A stretch of 64,000 bases of DNA from Emmonsiellopsis sp. PD_33. Its lineage: Eukaryota > Ascomycota > Eurotiomycetes > Onygenales > Ajellomycetaceae. A program made the position numbers and the translations under genes. The first letter of the stretch is position 1, and each line of letters begins with the position of its first letter. Of the stretch, positions 1-11,450 are shown one piece after another. The notes below the pieces were generated by a model. The model did no database searches and was not told the origin of the DNA. It saw only the letters and a program-made list of their open reading frames with translations. Location of the stretch: contig JANTQF010000118.1 of assembly GCA_032988165.1 (NCBI GenBank), forward strand, positions 38,553 to 102,552, in the 5' to 3' direction.

Positions 1-1770
1 CCAATCAAATCCACGTCATATCCATCCATGCCCCCCTCTCCCCGGATATCAATCCCAGCCCATCGGAGCATTTGCCAAGAACCCCTCCCCTGCCTGTCCT
101 TCGGTCTTCGGTCTTCACCCGAATTGAGCTGAGTTGAGCGTGGGAGGAACCGAGTAGCATTTCTACGGGATTATGGAATACGTGACTCTTTTTCCTTGGT
201 TTATTTCCGTAATGTGCATACATTGCCGAAGCGGTTGGTAAGTAGATGTAGATGCGGGGAAAAGGAGGGGGAAAGGGGGAAAGGGTGTATTTTGCTGACA
301 CGAGTTAAAGTTGGCAAGGAAAGTTGGTTACTAAGGGTAGTATTTGTTTATTTATCAACTAATGGGTTAGGTAAGGTTAACAAGTTTGGGGGGTTTCTGA
401 GGATTGATTTCTGTTGCGTTGTGTGGGTTAATAAGTTCTAGATAGAGGGATAGAGACTACATGCTGAGTGGGTGTGAGGGGAAAGCTTTTCTTTTGCTTT
501 TCTTTTTTTAAAGGTGTTTCCTAACTAACTAGTTACTTCGGTTGTCGGCTAAGTTAACTGTCGGATATCAGGCATTGCGTAAGTTAAATGTATGTAGCCG
601 CCATAGTTGAATGATATTTCTAGCCTATAGAGTAGTCACCCCTGATTCTTGAAAGTTCGTGTGCGGGTTGGAGCCTTGGATGGCGGAGAAACAGGCTTAA
701 TTGAAGAGGGAAGGAAGGGGGGAGGGAAGTGGTGAACTGGCTTTTTATTATTTTATTTTATTTATTTTTCATCTTTTGGTCATGGAGGATAACCAGCTAG
801 TTGACTGTTAATCCATCAGTTATGGGGATATGCAGCTACAAAATGGGAACTGACCAGGCACATTTTAGAGTGAGTAAGGCCAAGGGGGGGTTCTCCCAGT
901 TACATTATTTTAGGTAATTACATAGTTGGAGAGACAAACTGATAAGGGTATTTTCTTCCCTTGGTCCGTTGATAACTACTAAATTATTCTATGAGGAATC
1001 ATTGAGGATGAAATAGGATTTATATTGGGATAGTCTCCCACGAAGGAGTTTTTATTCTCCCTGTAAACTTTAATAGTTTAAATAACTTAGTTAAAACATG
1101 CCCACAGGAATAAACATGCCTCAATTAAAGAACTAGTTACTAGTAACTAGCTAGTCCAAAAAAATATTCATCCACACCCTGAGCCCCGACATACTGCCGA
1201 CATAACAACACCTAAACCACCTACCCATCTCCCACTCCCCTATCCGTACCGGAGATCCATATTCCCGGCCTCAATATTGCATCCATAACTACCTTTTCTA
1301 TTTCCCGCTAATTCCTTCAACACAGCAAAACTCCCCCACCAAGACCAATTGCCCATTCCTCTCCTCCCCGCCCCCCCACTAAATAGCCATAAGGATTCCA
1401 GCGCCTTACTTATCACAGACCTCAGCACCGAGGGCGGGCGGGGCGGAGTGGATCTCTAAGCTTCGTAGGGCTGGGAAGTGTTTCTTGAGGCAAACCATGT
1501 CCACACATTTAATAGGTAAACCTCGTCCGTATACCATTTCCTTTGCCCCCATTGTGCCAAGAAGGAAGCTGGATCCCATCCGATGGATTTAATCAAAATC
1601 CACCGCGGAGCTGAATGGTGGTTAACAGAATAGACGGATTTTTATTTTATTTTTAGAGACCTGGGGAAGGTTTTTTGCGTATATATATATAGAGCTGCCA
1701 AACTTCTCCCCTTCGTGTGTATGTATACTTGTCAGTTGCTCTACCGATACCCCATTATTGAATCAGGATA
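1..1770. other. No gene recognised
   Basis: Only short open frames occur here, on both strands, and none carries a recognisable domain or a convincing splice pattern. The stretch is rich in A/T runs and short palindromes, such as the ACTAGT-type inverted motifs near 1130-1156. It probably holds the promoter of the first thioesterase gene on its right side and untranslated sequence of a gene lying outside the window on its left. Confidence 0.5.
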
Positions 1771-1919
1771 TACTTACCGTGCCGCTCCCTCCTATTCCTC
1801 CTCCTGAAAAACCAATCGCTCATACTGATCTTCTTCACTCTAATACTTACCGTGCCGCTCTCTCCGATTTCTCCTCCTGAAAGACCACTCACTCATATAT
1901 ATCTTCTTCCCTCCTCTAA
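1771..1919. repeat. Tandem duplication (about 73 nt, 2 copies) upstream of thioesterase
   Basis: Copy 1 (1771-1843) and copy 2 (1844-1919) both begin TACTTACCGTGCCGCTC and share the order CTCCTCCTGAAA, CTCAT, ATCTTCTTC and CTCTAA. The copies have diverged by several substitutions and small indels. The pair lies 120-270 bases upstream of the thioesterase start, so it is in its promoter or 5' leader. Confidence 0.8.
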
Positions 1920-2038
1920 TACCTCCTGTTCCTTTGCTCAAGTGGTTCAATATCCCTTGCTCCCATATATCACAACTCCACATAAAGCCAACAACGAAAC
2001 CAAAACCAGAAGAGAAAAAAAAAAAAAAAAAAACGAAA

Positions 2039-2587
2039 ATGTCAAGAGCAAGCGCCCCAAAAGCCAACCTCACCACCATGCTAGAAAAATACTCCAACCT
2101 CCAAGAATACCTAGCCAACTGCGGCGCGAAAAACACCGCCGAACGCATCCGCGCATTCCTAGACTACCACCTCATCGACGCCGGCGACGGGGCACACTGG
2201 GAATCGCCACTCATAAAAGCTCTCCAAGTCACCCGCACAGACGACAATGTCTGCGAATTCGAATTCACCGTCAAACCAGAGATGTGCAACCCGTTTGGTA
2301 CGCTACATGGGGGGTGCGCGACGACGATATTGGATCTGTTGAGCTCGGCGGTGGTGCTCACAGTTCCCGGTCCCGAGGGGAACATGACGACGGCTGCGGT
2401 TAGTAAGAATATTATGATCTCGTTCTTAAGGCCGGTGATGGTGGGCCAGACGGTTAAGGTGGTTATAAAGATCGTGATGGAGCTGGGTGCTCATTCGAGT
2501 TATACGGGGTGTATTTCGACGATGGATGGGAAGGTTTGTGTTAGTTTTGCGCATGATAAGCATTCGATGCTCAAGGGGAAGATGTAG
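2039..2587 (+). CDS. Hotdog-fold acyl-CoA thioesterase (PaaI/THEM2-like), copy 1
   Basis: This intronless gene encodes 182 residues of the hotdog thioesterase superfamily, similar to acyl-coenzyme A thioesterase 13 (THEM2). Enzymes of this group hydrolyse acyl-CoA to free acid and CoA. The family signature is visible as CNPFGTLHGGCATTILD around residues 82-98, where the HGG element lies next to the active site. The C-terminal part shows the usual FLRPVMVGQTVKV and DGKVCVSFAHDKHS strands. The start at 2039 is chosen because the frame further upstream runs through a poly-A tract (about 2016-2034) that reads as lysines and is most likely untranslated leader. A paralogue in the same orientation follows at 3316, so the pair arose by tandem duplication. 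The physiological acyl substrate cannot be read from the sequence. Confidence 0.88.
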   Translation: MSRASAPKANLTTMLEKYSNLQEYLANCGAKNTAERIRAFLDYHLIDAGDGAHWESPLIKALQVTRTDDNVCEFEFTVKPEMCNPFGTLHGGCATTILDLLSSAVVLTVPGPEGNMTTAAVSKNIMISFLRPVMVGQTVKVVIKIVMELGAHSSYTGCISTMDGKVCVSFAHDKHSMLKGKM

Positions 2588-3315
2588 GGGTCGAGGTTTG
2601 AGAAAGTTCCTCCCATCAGTTAGAAATAGGGCTAAAACTCACCTTCATAATAGACACTTCGAGCATTCCAATTGGAAACATGTAATATAGAACCAGAACA
2701 GTCGTCGGCCCATGATTACCTAATCCTCGGCTCATTTTCAGCCGAAGAGCAACCCTGCTCTTGTTTTTTTCTTTCTTTCTTTAGTTCTTTTTTTTTTTTT
2801 TTTGACCTCCTTCTTGAGCGCCTTGGTCTTTATGATGCAATATGCAAGATGTAACTGCTCGATCATATGCTGCAGCGTGTCGAAAATCATCAAATGATGT
2901 TGGATGTCATCCTAACTGCTTTGATGCTGGCCAAGTTAACCCCTGGCTACTGTAGTTACCTCGGTTGAGAAATGCGACCCGGCTGTGAACGTTAGTATGA
3001 CCTAGGTTGAAGTATCATCTTCATCTCAGATATCAGATACCAGACCCTCATCGATCCAAGCTGAATCTGCAAATTCCACATCTCTGACAGAAATCCTTGC
3101 TTGTGCATTCGCTTCATCATCTCCTCCCTTGCCAATCCAACCGGGAATCAGATATCGCCCCGCATTGCTCAACGTATAATTCCCCACATGTGCGATCGAT
3201 AACAACCCTCCACCTTCATCACAAAAAAATCAAAAAACCAAGAAAAAGAGAGAAGAACAAACGGCACACTCTTCCTCTTTCTCCCCTCCAATCGCACCCA
3301 CCGTCCGACGGGAAA
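2588..3315. other. Intergenic: 3' end of copy 1 and promoter of copy 2
   Basis: No gene is seen. There is a long pyrimidine tract (TTTCTTTC then poly-T) at about 2765-2803, then the promoter and leader of the second thioesterase. An upstream in-frame ATG at 3097 would extend copy 2 by 73 low-complexity residues and is judged untranslated. Confidence 0.5.
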
Positions 3316-3792
3316 ATGGCCCCCTATGGCGTCGAAGCCTACTCCGACCCCCGCGAGCGCGTGCAAGCTTTCCTCGACGGCGCTTCCTCAAGGCCTTCCA
3401 CAGACGGCTGGGACGTCTCCTGCATGAAAGAAATCAAGCTGGTATCTGTAGACGAGGGCATCGTCGAGTTCGAATTCACCGTGACACAGCAGATGTGCAA
3501 CCCATTGAATATCCTACATGGCGGGTGCGCGTCGACAATTCTAGACGTGTTGACGTCGACAGCAGTGTTCACGCTACCGGATAAGGCAGAGTTGGTCCAG
3601 ACGCTCAGTCGCACGTTGACAATGACGTTTCTGAGACCTGTGCTCGTGGATACGACTGTGCGGGTTGTGGCCAAGCTTGTTCAGGTGGGGAGGTCGTTTG
3701 TCCACTGTACGGGGGAGATTCTGACATTGGATGGGAAGGTGTGTGTTAGTTGCACTCACGATAAGGGGGTGTGGAGTCGATCAAAGATGTAG
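3316..3792 (+). CDS. Hotdog-fold acyl-CoA thioesterase (PaaI/THEM2-like), copy 2
   Basis: This is an intronless gene of 158 residues, paralogous to the gene at 2039. It keeps the same hotdog landmarks: CNPLNILHGGCASTILD (about residues 60-76), TFLRPVLVDTTVRVVAK and LDGKVCVSCTHDKGVWS. It lacks the first 20 or so residues of copy 1. Start choice: the ATG at 3316 has an A at -3 and begins just before the region that aligns with copy 1, whereas the upstream extension is low in complexity. The two proteins differ throughout, so the duplication is old and substrate preferences may have separated. Function is inferred from the fold; no specific pathway can be named. Confidence 0.88.
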   Translation: MAPYGVEAYSDPRERVQAFLDGASSRPSTDGWDVSCMKEIKLVSVDEGIVEFEFTVTQQMCNPLNILHGGCASTILDVLTSTAVFTLPDKAELVQTLSRTLTMTFLRPVLVDTTVRVVAKLVQVGRSFVHCTGEILTLDGKVCVSCTHDKGVWSRSKM

Positions 3793-4555
3793 GAGGTTTT
3801 GGGGATGGGCGAATTGAGACTGTTGTTTGGCGCCCTCAACGTATCTGCATGGCGAAATTGCGATGCTGCAAATTCCTGCATCCGAGGGGGGGGCATGCAT
3901 ATATATGGTGGGCGCGAATAAGAAGTGCCGTCCGAAGACGCCCTTGGTACGGACGTCGGAAGAGAAGCGTCGTAGGGGTAATACAGCCGGCACCATGTAG
4001 GACGATGGGGGAATGGTCTCGCTCCCTCTTTTATTTTTATACTGTACCTAAATATAGACAGATAGACGACTTGAGGAATAGACGGTTATTTATTTGTATC
4101 CCTCACTTGGAGGTCTTAATATGGAGAAATTTATTGGTATTGATACGTTTGGTTGTCGCTATAACCGTCTCACGCCAAAACGTAATGACGAAGTCGAGGG
4201 GTGGTGGACGTTGGCGTGATACATGATAGCTGGCCATTTTGCATTTCAGATCGGTTAGTATAATATTAAGATCAAGTCCAGGATTTATAAAAGTACGTAG
4301 GGACTATTGGTAGCCGATGTTTAAGTCGACTGGTAAAAAATTATCCGTGATATCTGTATATCAGCCCCCTGAGCAACCATTGAACAACAGAGCAATGTTT
4401 AACCAGAGCAACTCCCACCGTGATTATCTTCCACTCCTTGTGCAACTCAAATAATGAAGTATTACAAACGCGTGGGGTAATCAACTCACTTTCTTTGGCT
4501 TCCTGGAGCCCTCCACGAAGACAATCACAGGACACCGGCCCAACTTCATCCTACC
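3793..4555. other. Intergenic before the sugar transporter
   Basis: No gene is seen. The right part is the promoter of the MFS transporter, with a TATA-like box at 4286-4292. Confidence 0.5.
4286..4292 (+). promoter_or_regulatory. TATA-like box of the MFS transporter
   Basis: TATAAAA lies 264 bases upstream of the transporter start codon, within an AT-rich stretch. The spacing implies a leader of roughly 200 nt. The assignment is by motif only. Confidence 0.35.
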
Positions 4556-6277
4556 ATGCCTTTACCTATTCTTGTCGGACCCTCACTTAACTGGGCCATC
4601 ACCGCCACCGCAGGCTCCGGTTTCCTCCTTTTCGGCTATGACCAGGGGGTTATGTCCGGCCTGCTCACCGGTGTTGCCTTCACGAATGTGTTTCCGGAGA
4701 TTGACACCACCAATGGGGCCAACGGGAGCTCGTCCTTGCAGGGAACTGTAGTTGCTATTTATGAGATTGGCTGTTTCTTCGGTGCCATTTTGTGTTTCTT
4801 GATCGGAGAGATGCTGGGCCGGAGGAAGTGTATCATGATCGGCTGCGTTGTCTTGGGTATTGGCGCTGCCCTCCAGGCAGCTGCGTATGGTATTCCGCAG
4901 ATGATTGTAGGGAGGGTGGTGGCTGGGATTGGAAATGGCATGAACACGAGCACTATCCGTAAGAATTTCCCTTTGATGTTAGATCTACCTTGCAATGAAT
5001 ATGTCTCTTATGACCAAAATCGCATTGTATAGCTGTCTGGCAGTCGGAATTAATGCAAGCGGCAGACCGTGGGAGGGGGCTTTGCATCTCACTTGTCATC
5101 ACCGTTTGCGGCGTCATGGTTTCCTACTGGGTGGACTATGGGATGAGCCATGTGTCGAGCGAAGCTCAATTCCGCTTCCCGCTGGCGCTGCAAATCCTTT
5201 TTATTCTGCTTACCTTTGTAGGAGTTTTTATGCTGCCCGAATCCCCTAGATGGCTGATCGCTCATGATAAGCATGAAGAGGCGAAGCAGATATTGTGGGC
5301 AGTGGAGAAGAATGCCAAAAATCTGGATATCGATGATCCAATTTTGACCACTCGCATGGCTGATATTCAGCATGCAATAGAGGAAGAGCGCCAAGCTACT
5401 TCCAAAGGGAGTTTTCGAGCAATTCTGACGAATGGAGAGCAGAGGCTTCTGTATCGTACGTTGCTTGGTGTCGGAGTTCAGTTAATGCAGCAACTTTCAG
5501 GCATAAACGTCATTACCTATGTATTTATTCCCCCGTCCTGGATTTTTTCATTCAACAGGAGATGAATCAGCTAACGAGGAATCACAGTATGCCCCGGTAA
5601 TATTCCAGAAATCAGTTGGGCTATCGCACGATATGTCCCTCCTACTTGCTGGCTTCAACGGCATCGCATACTTCCTCTGTTCTTTCATCCCTATTTGGAT
5701 CATAGATCGATTAGGTCGGCGAAAACTCATGCTCTTTGCAGTGGCAGGTCAGGGTGCCTGTATGGCTGTGTTGTCAGGCACCATTGCAAACGGGTCAAAA
5801 AGTGCCGGAATTGTTGCTATTGCGATGTTGTTCCTCTTTGATTTTTTCTTCTCTGTGGGAATGTTGGCCATCCCATGGCTGTGTAAGTTCCGACTTATGC
5901 CGGATAACCCCCTTCGAGACGAGTTGAAGGCCTGAACTAACCGGATAACCGTAGTACCTGTGGAGTATGCCCCTCTCGCCATCCGAACGAAAGCTGCAGC
6001 ACTCGCAACAGCATCAAACTGGATATTCAATTTTGTTGTTGTGGAAATCACACCCGTCAGTATTGGGAGTATTGGATGGCGGACGTATCTCTATTTCGGT
6101 ATCTTCAACTTTTCGTTTCTTCCTGTCGTATATATCTTTTACCCTGAGACGCGGAATCTGTCATTGGAGAACATCGATAACCTCTTTGCCGGCGAGCACA
6201 TCATAATGCATTGGACGGACGGCGCGGGTGACGGGATTGAGGCACATGGGGCAGAGCTTTCCAGGAGAGAAACCTGA
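4556..6277 (+). CDS. MFS sugar transporter (hexose/pentose type)
   Basis: A four-exon gene (4556-4958, 5033-5520, 5588-5882, 5955-6277) gives 502 residues in one frame, the usual length of fungal sugar porters. It should be a 12-helix plasma-membrane importer of monosaccharides. Landmarks in order are FGYDQGVMSGLLT in helix 1, GRRKCIMIG in the first cytoplasmic loop, GRVVAGIGNGMNTSTIP across the first splice junction, PESPRWL before the central loop, QQLSGINVITYYAPVIF in helix 7 across the second junction, DRLGRRKLM, and PETRNLSLE after helix 12. Exon 2 starts at 5033 (PVWQSELMQ), which restores the family motif. The third junction yields PWLLPVEYAPL. It could transport hexoses, pentoses or a related sugar; the specificity is not readable. 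No cluster partner is evident. Confidence 0.9.
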
Positions 6278-7620
6278 CAAGGATAGTTCCCGCCCTAGGA
6301 TGCTGGGATGCAGTAATCTTGCTTCTGGCGGTAGAAATGTAGCTTTAAGGGGGATTTCGTTCATTTGTTTCTTCGTTGGGATTCATTAGAGCCTTGATAT
6401 ATGCCGTATGATCATGTCCCTGAGCAATGCTGCCCAGAAAGGGCATTTTTTGGCCAATTTAAATGTTTGTACCGTATCGATATGTTCAATCAGCCTGCGA
6501 AATAAATCTCGCGGGGCGATGCCACTCCCTGGTAGACCCTGGAGGGTGGCAATGATCTCTTGAGAACGAGAATCATGCTCGACGCGTCTCTGATATTTGG
6601 TAGTTGACGCGGGATGGAATGGGCGGTTTGGGCGCTTTTTATGTGGCCCGTGCGATCCGTCGATATCTAAAACCTGTCGCCAACATCATGTTGAGAACTT
6701 AGATCTTCAATGCCATCATCAGCGAGTATGCAAGATCATGACTGTTATCTGGACAAGCAAGCGCAAGGCATTGCTCACGCTAGACTCTAGTCCAGCCATC
6801 AGCCAGGGCGGCATAATCAAGGAAATCTCAGCGCACTAAACATCTTACCTGGCACATCCCCAAGCATCCAGCCATATCAAAGTCCCTCCCCAGCGGCCCA
6901 ATTGGATCGCCAGGACACAGCAGGGCCGGGTATTCCCTTAAGATACCTGGTCGAAGCGTCACAAGGGGCAAACCTCGTTTGCGACGGGATGGTCTGGAAC
7001 AGGCGTCTCCTCCACTGCGGCGAAGCTGCCCCTAGCCAGCCGTCTAGGTCATGGCGAATGTCTGGGAAATCCCTTAAAGAATCCGCATGGATTGCTCGGA
7101 GAGGCTGGATGATAACGCCCATTTCCCGTCCCTCCAGGAGAGGGATGCTGTCCCGCTGTCTGACCGCAGAGTCTAAATAAGCCGTTCCACGCCACTCAAT
7201 GTACAGTACGCACAGCATCAAGACTGCTGAAGAGACGACGCGCATACCTGGAACTTGAAGCCGTGTACTTGCACGCTGATTCAGATGACCTTGTGTCTGT
7301 TTCTTGGCTGAGATTCCGGCTGTGTTGCACTTGACTGTTGTTGACCCGTTGGACTCTCCAGCCCCGCCTGCCGCCCCCCGCTGCATAAATATTCACCGAG
7401 AAGCCTTGTATTTCTCGCTGTTCCTTTCTCTCTCTCTCCGGATTACATCTCCTTTCTACTTCCATCCTCTATTCTACCTGTGTATCTGCTTTTGAAATAT
7501 CGCGGTTCCACAGACAGCCCCAGGTGATATCAAAACAATCCTTGTCATAGTCTCATACCTCACCCTCACCTTGGAAAGTTAAGTTGGAACATCTCCGATT
7601 GCCGCGAACTTGCCTTTACA
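6278..7620. other. Intergenic and glycogen phosphorylase promoter
   Basis: Several open frames of 60-170 codons overlap here on both strands (for example 6877-7386 on the minus strand) but show no domain and no coherent splicing. The last 250 bases contain CT-rich runs (TCTCTCTCTC near 7428) and an AT-rich GCATAAATATT at 7383-7393, typical of a fungal core promoter and leader. Confidence 0.5.
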
Positions 7621-10600
7621 ATGACGAGCCTCTCTCGAGAACGTCGTCAGTCGGTTGGTGCCCCAATATCGGACCTCAAAGGTCCCATAGGGCCTGGATT
7701 CAGTCGCCCAAAGCACAAAAGGACCTTCACCGGACTTGGCGCAAAAGATATCAAGATTGCTGAAGCAAGCATTCCGGAACCACAACGAGAAGCGTGCGTA
7801 GTTCCTATCTTCATTTGACCCCTAGCGTTGGTGGATTATTCCGCTACCGTCTGATGAACGTTTATATAAAAGCTAATGATGATGCTTGAGTGTTTAGCTG
7901 GCGCAAATTTGTACAGACTACCTCCCATTTTTATTTCTACGAAGTTTCTGACCATTATTTTTGTGACAGTCTGCAAAAGAGTTCAAGACAAAAGAGGAAT
8001 TCGAGGTATGGCTCTGGTGTTATCCATATCAATCCACTGAAACCTCAGTATTTTGACCCCGTAACTAATAATCTGTGCAGAAAGAGGTTATTCGCCACGT
8101 TGAGACGACGCTTGCACGCTCCATGTTCAATTGTGATGAACTGTATGTGACTGGATTCTTGAAATCCTGTATTTTAAACGCAGGAGAACCTACTAACGAT
8201 ACTGTTAGAGCGGCTTATTCAGGCACTGCTCTGGCATTCCGAGATCGACTTGTGATCGAATGGAACAAAACCCAACAGCGTCATACATTCGCTGATCAAA
8301 AACGAATATACTGTACGGCTCCACATCAATGTACATATTTTACAAAAGCTTCGTTGCTCACTAATATCTAGACCTCTCCCTCGAATTCTTGATGGGCCGG
8401 GCGCTGGATAATGCCATGTTGAATGTGGGTTTGAAAGATGTTGCAAGAGGTGATTAGATCCCGACCGAATCTCCTTTTCTCGCCGCTAATCAAACTACAA
8501 CAGACGGACTTGGCGACCTGGGTTTCCGTATTGAGGACGTCATTAACCAGGAGCATGATGCTGCACTAGGAAATGGCGGCTTAGGACGTCTCGCAGCCTG
8601 TTTTCTTGACAGTATGGCTTCTCTCAACTACCCAGCTTGGGGATATGGGTTGCGTTATCGATATGGTATATTCAAGCAAGAAATCATCGACGGATACCAG
8701 ATTGAGATTCCGGATTATTGGTTAGATTTTAACCCCTGGGAGTTTCCACGTTACGATATTACCGTCGACATCCAATTCTATGGCTGGGTAAGAAAGTACC
8801 AGGATGAAAGCGGCAGGACCATCCATTCATGGCAGGATGGAGATATTGTTCAAGCAGTTGCCTACGACGTACCGATTCCTGGTTATGACACTCCTACGAC
8901 CAACAATCTTCGTCTTTGGTCAAGCAAGGCCGCCAGCGGAGAGTTTGATTTCCAAAAGTTCAACGCAGGGGACTACGAGAGCGCTGTGGCCGACCAACAA
9001 CGCGCAGAAACTATCTCAGCTGTACTTTACCCCAATGACAACCTCGACCGAGGAAAGGAACTGCGTTTGAAACAACAATATTTCTGGTGTGCTGCTTCCC
9101 TCTACGATATTATTCGGAGATTCAAGAAGACAAAGAGGGAATGGTCTGAATTTCCTGATCAAATCGCAATCCAGCTGAACGATACGCACCCAACACTTGC
9201 AATAGTGGAGCTACAGCGTATTCTGATCGATCAGGAGGGCTTAGAGTGGGACGAAGCGTGGGACATCGTGTCGCATACATTTGGATATACAAACCACACT
9301 GTTTTACCCGAAGCCTTGGAGAAGTGGTCCGTCCCTTTGATCCAGAACCTTCTTCCTAGGCATATGCAAATCATCTACGATATCAATTTGATGTTCCTAC
9401 AGGGGGTGGAGCGGAAATTTCCCAAGGACCGTGATATATTGACCCGTGTATCGATCATCGAAGAATCCCAGCCAAAAATGGTCCGTATGGCTCATTTGGC
9501 TATCATCGGCTCTCACAAGGTCAACGGGGTGGCCGAGTTACACTCGGACCTTATCAGGACGACGATTTTCAAGGATTTTGTTGAAATATACGGACCAGAC
9601 AAATTCACCAACGTCACCAATGGCATCACCCCCAGGCGATGGCTACACCAAGCCAACCCACGGTTGTCTAATCTCATTGCATCGAAACTAGGGGGCTTCG
9701 GGTTCCTCAAGGATCTCACCTTGCTTGACCAGCTTGAAGCGTACATCGATGACAAAGCATTCAAATCAGAGTGGGCAGAGATCAAACAAGCTAACAAGGC
9801 CAGACTTGCAAAACATATTCTGGATACCACTGGAGTTCGTGTGGACCCAGGTGCACTTTTCGATATCCAGGTCAAACGCATTCACGAGTACAAGCGCCAG
9901 CAGTTGAATATATTCGGAGTGATCCATCGATATCTCAAAATAAAAGCGATGAGCCCGGAAGAGCGATCGAAGGTCGTTCCCCGCGTGTCCATATTTGGCG
10001 GCAAGGCTGCACCCGGATACTGGATGGCTAAAACAATTATTCACCTCATCAATAAGGTGGGATCAGTGGTAAACAATGACCCGGATATTAAAGACCTCCT
10101 CAAAGTGATCTTTGTGGAGGATTACAATGTCAGCAAGGCAGAAATCATTTGTCCAGCCTCCGATATCAGCGAGCACATCTCCACCGCTGGTACCGAGGCT
10201 AGCGGGACAAGTAATATGAAGTTTGTCCTCAACGGAGGCCTTATCATTGGCACATGCGACGGGGCGAACGTAAGTCTTATCGATTAACTTTTGTTAGCTA
10301 TTATACTGACATATCCTAGATCGAAATCACGCGCGAGATTGGAGAACAAAATATCTTCCTTTTTGGAACCCTTGCCGAAGATGTTGAGGACCTTCGTCAC
10401 GCCCATGTTTATGACAAAGAAACCATGGCTATGGATAGTGACCTATCTGCTGTTTTTGATAGCATTCGAGCGGGCAGCTTTGGCGATGCGGGAGGATTTT
10501 CGGCGTTGATCTCCGCAATCACTGATCACGGCGATTACTACCTCGTCTCAGATGACTTCCACGCCTACATCACCACGCAGGACATGGTTGACGAAGCCTA

Positions 10601-10733
10601 TCGAGACAAGGACGGGTGGTTGGAAAAGAGCATTCTAAGTGTTGCAAGGATGGGATTTTTCTCGACGGACAGGGTAATTGGGGAGTACGCTGATAGCATC
10701 TGGAACGTGGAGCCAGTCGATACTAGGGGGTAG
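7621..10733 (+). CDS. GPH1: Glycogen phosphorylase
   Basis: This gene encodes glycogen phosphorylase, which releases glucose 1-phosphate from glycogen using pyridoxal phosphate. My model has eight exons: 7621-7793, 7898-7910, 7970-8005, 8081-8142, 8209-8312, 8372-8449, 8504-10269 and 10320-10733, giving 881 residues, the normal family length. Diagnostic stretches are YYLSLEFLMGRALDNAM, ALGNGGLGRLAACFLDS, PWGF-like DFNPWEFPR, QLNDTHPTLAIVELQR, NHTVLPEALEKW, TNGITPRRWL, VKRIHEYKRQ, and EASGTSNMKF, whose lysine carries the cofactor. The second exon is only 13 nt; without it the reading frame and the conserved WRKF at the start of the catalytic fold are lost. An N-terminal segment with SRERRQSVG contains an RRxS-like site that could be phosphorylated (inference). 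The enzyme is cytosolic. Confidence 0.96.
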
Positions 10734-10953
10734 GGTGGTACTGGGGACGAAGAGTTTTTGGATGAATATTCTTATCCACAGGGTATTATTATCTAACGTT
10801 TCCTTGTTTGGTTCTTTCTTGTCCTTTTTTTAAAGCATTGGATGCGTCAAGTTTGATAACAAAGGTGCAAACAATCTGGAACTCCTCCTATTCAATCAGT
10901 ACCCTACCATTATGATATCACAGCACAAATTAAACATCTTTTCATTATAATAC
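10734..10953. other. Convergent 3' ends
   Basis: This short spacer lies between glycogen phosphorylase (plus strand) and the Zn2Cys6 gene (minus strand). It should hold both terminators and poly(A) sites; no clear signal stands out. Confidence 0.4.
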
Positions 10954-11418
10954 CTATGATACAAAACTCTCACACACCCCCTTCGGCCACCGTAGCAACC
11001 TCCTCATCGTATCATCATCCATATCTACCCCTCCCCCTCCCCCTCCCCCCTCCCTCTTCTCCAAATACATACATATCGCCCGACACTCCAACCTCGACCG
11101 TGCCTCCACCCACCACCGCCGCCGCTCGCATTCGAGGATTTTCGCATACCAGTACGCGAGCAGGAGGAGGGCTAGCGGGTCTTTGAGTTGTAGGAGGTGT
11201 TTGTAGGCCGGGTCGAGGCGGGTGATGAAGGTTATGAATTTGGGGATTGCGGGGGGGTTTGGGGTTTGGGGGGTTGATGTTGGTGATGTGGTGGTGGTGG
11301 TGGTGGTGGTGAAGAGGGCGAGGAGGACGGAGGCGGCGGTTGAGTAAGGGTTTTTGGGTTTGGTGGGTTTGGTGGGTTGGGGATGTAGTGACGATGTCGA
11401 TGTCGATGTCGATGTCCC

Positions 11419-11450
<32 letters not shown>

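Noticed and set aside
6877..7386. 169-codon frame on the minus strand
   Set aside because: It overlaps the promoter of glycogen phosphorylase, has no domain, and its composition is not protein-like.
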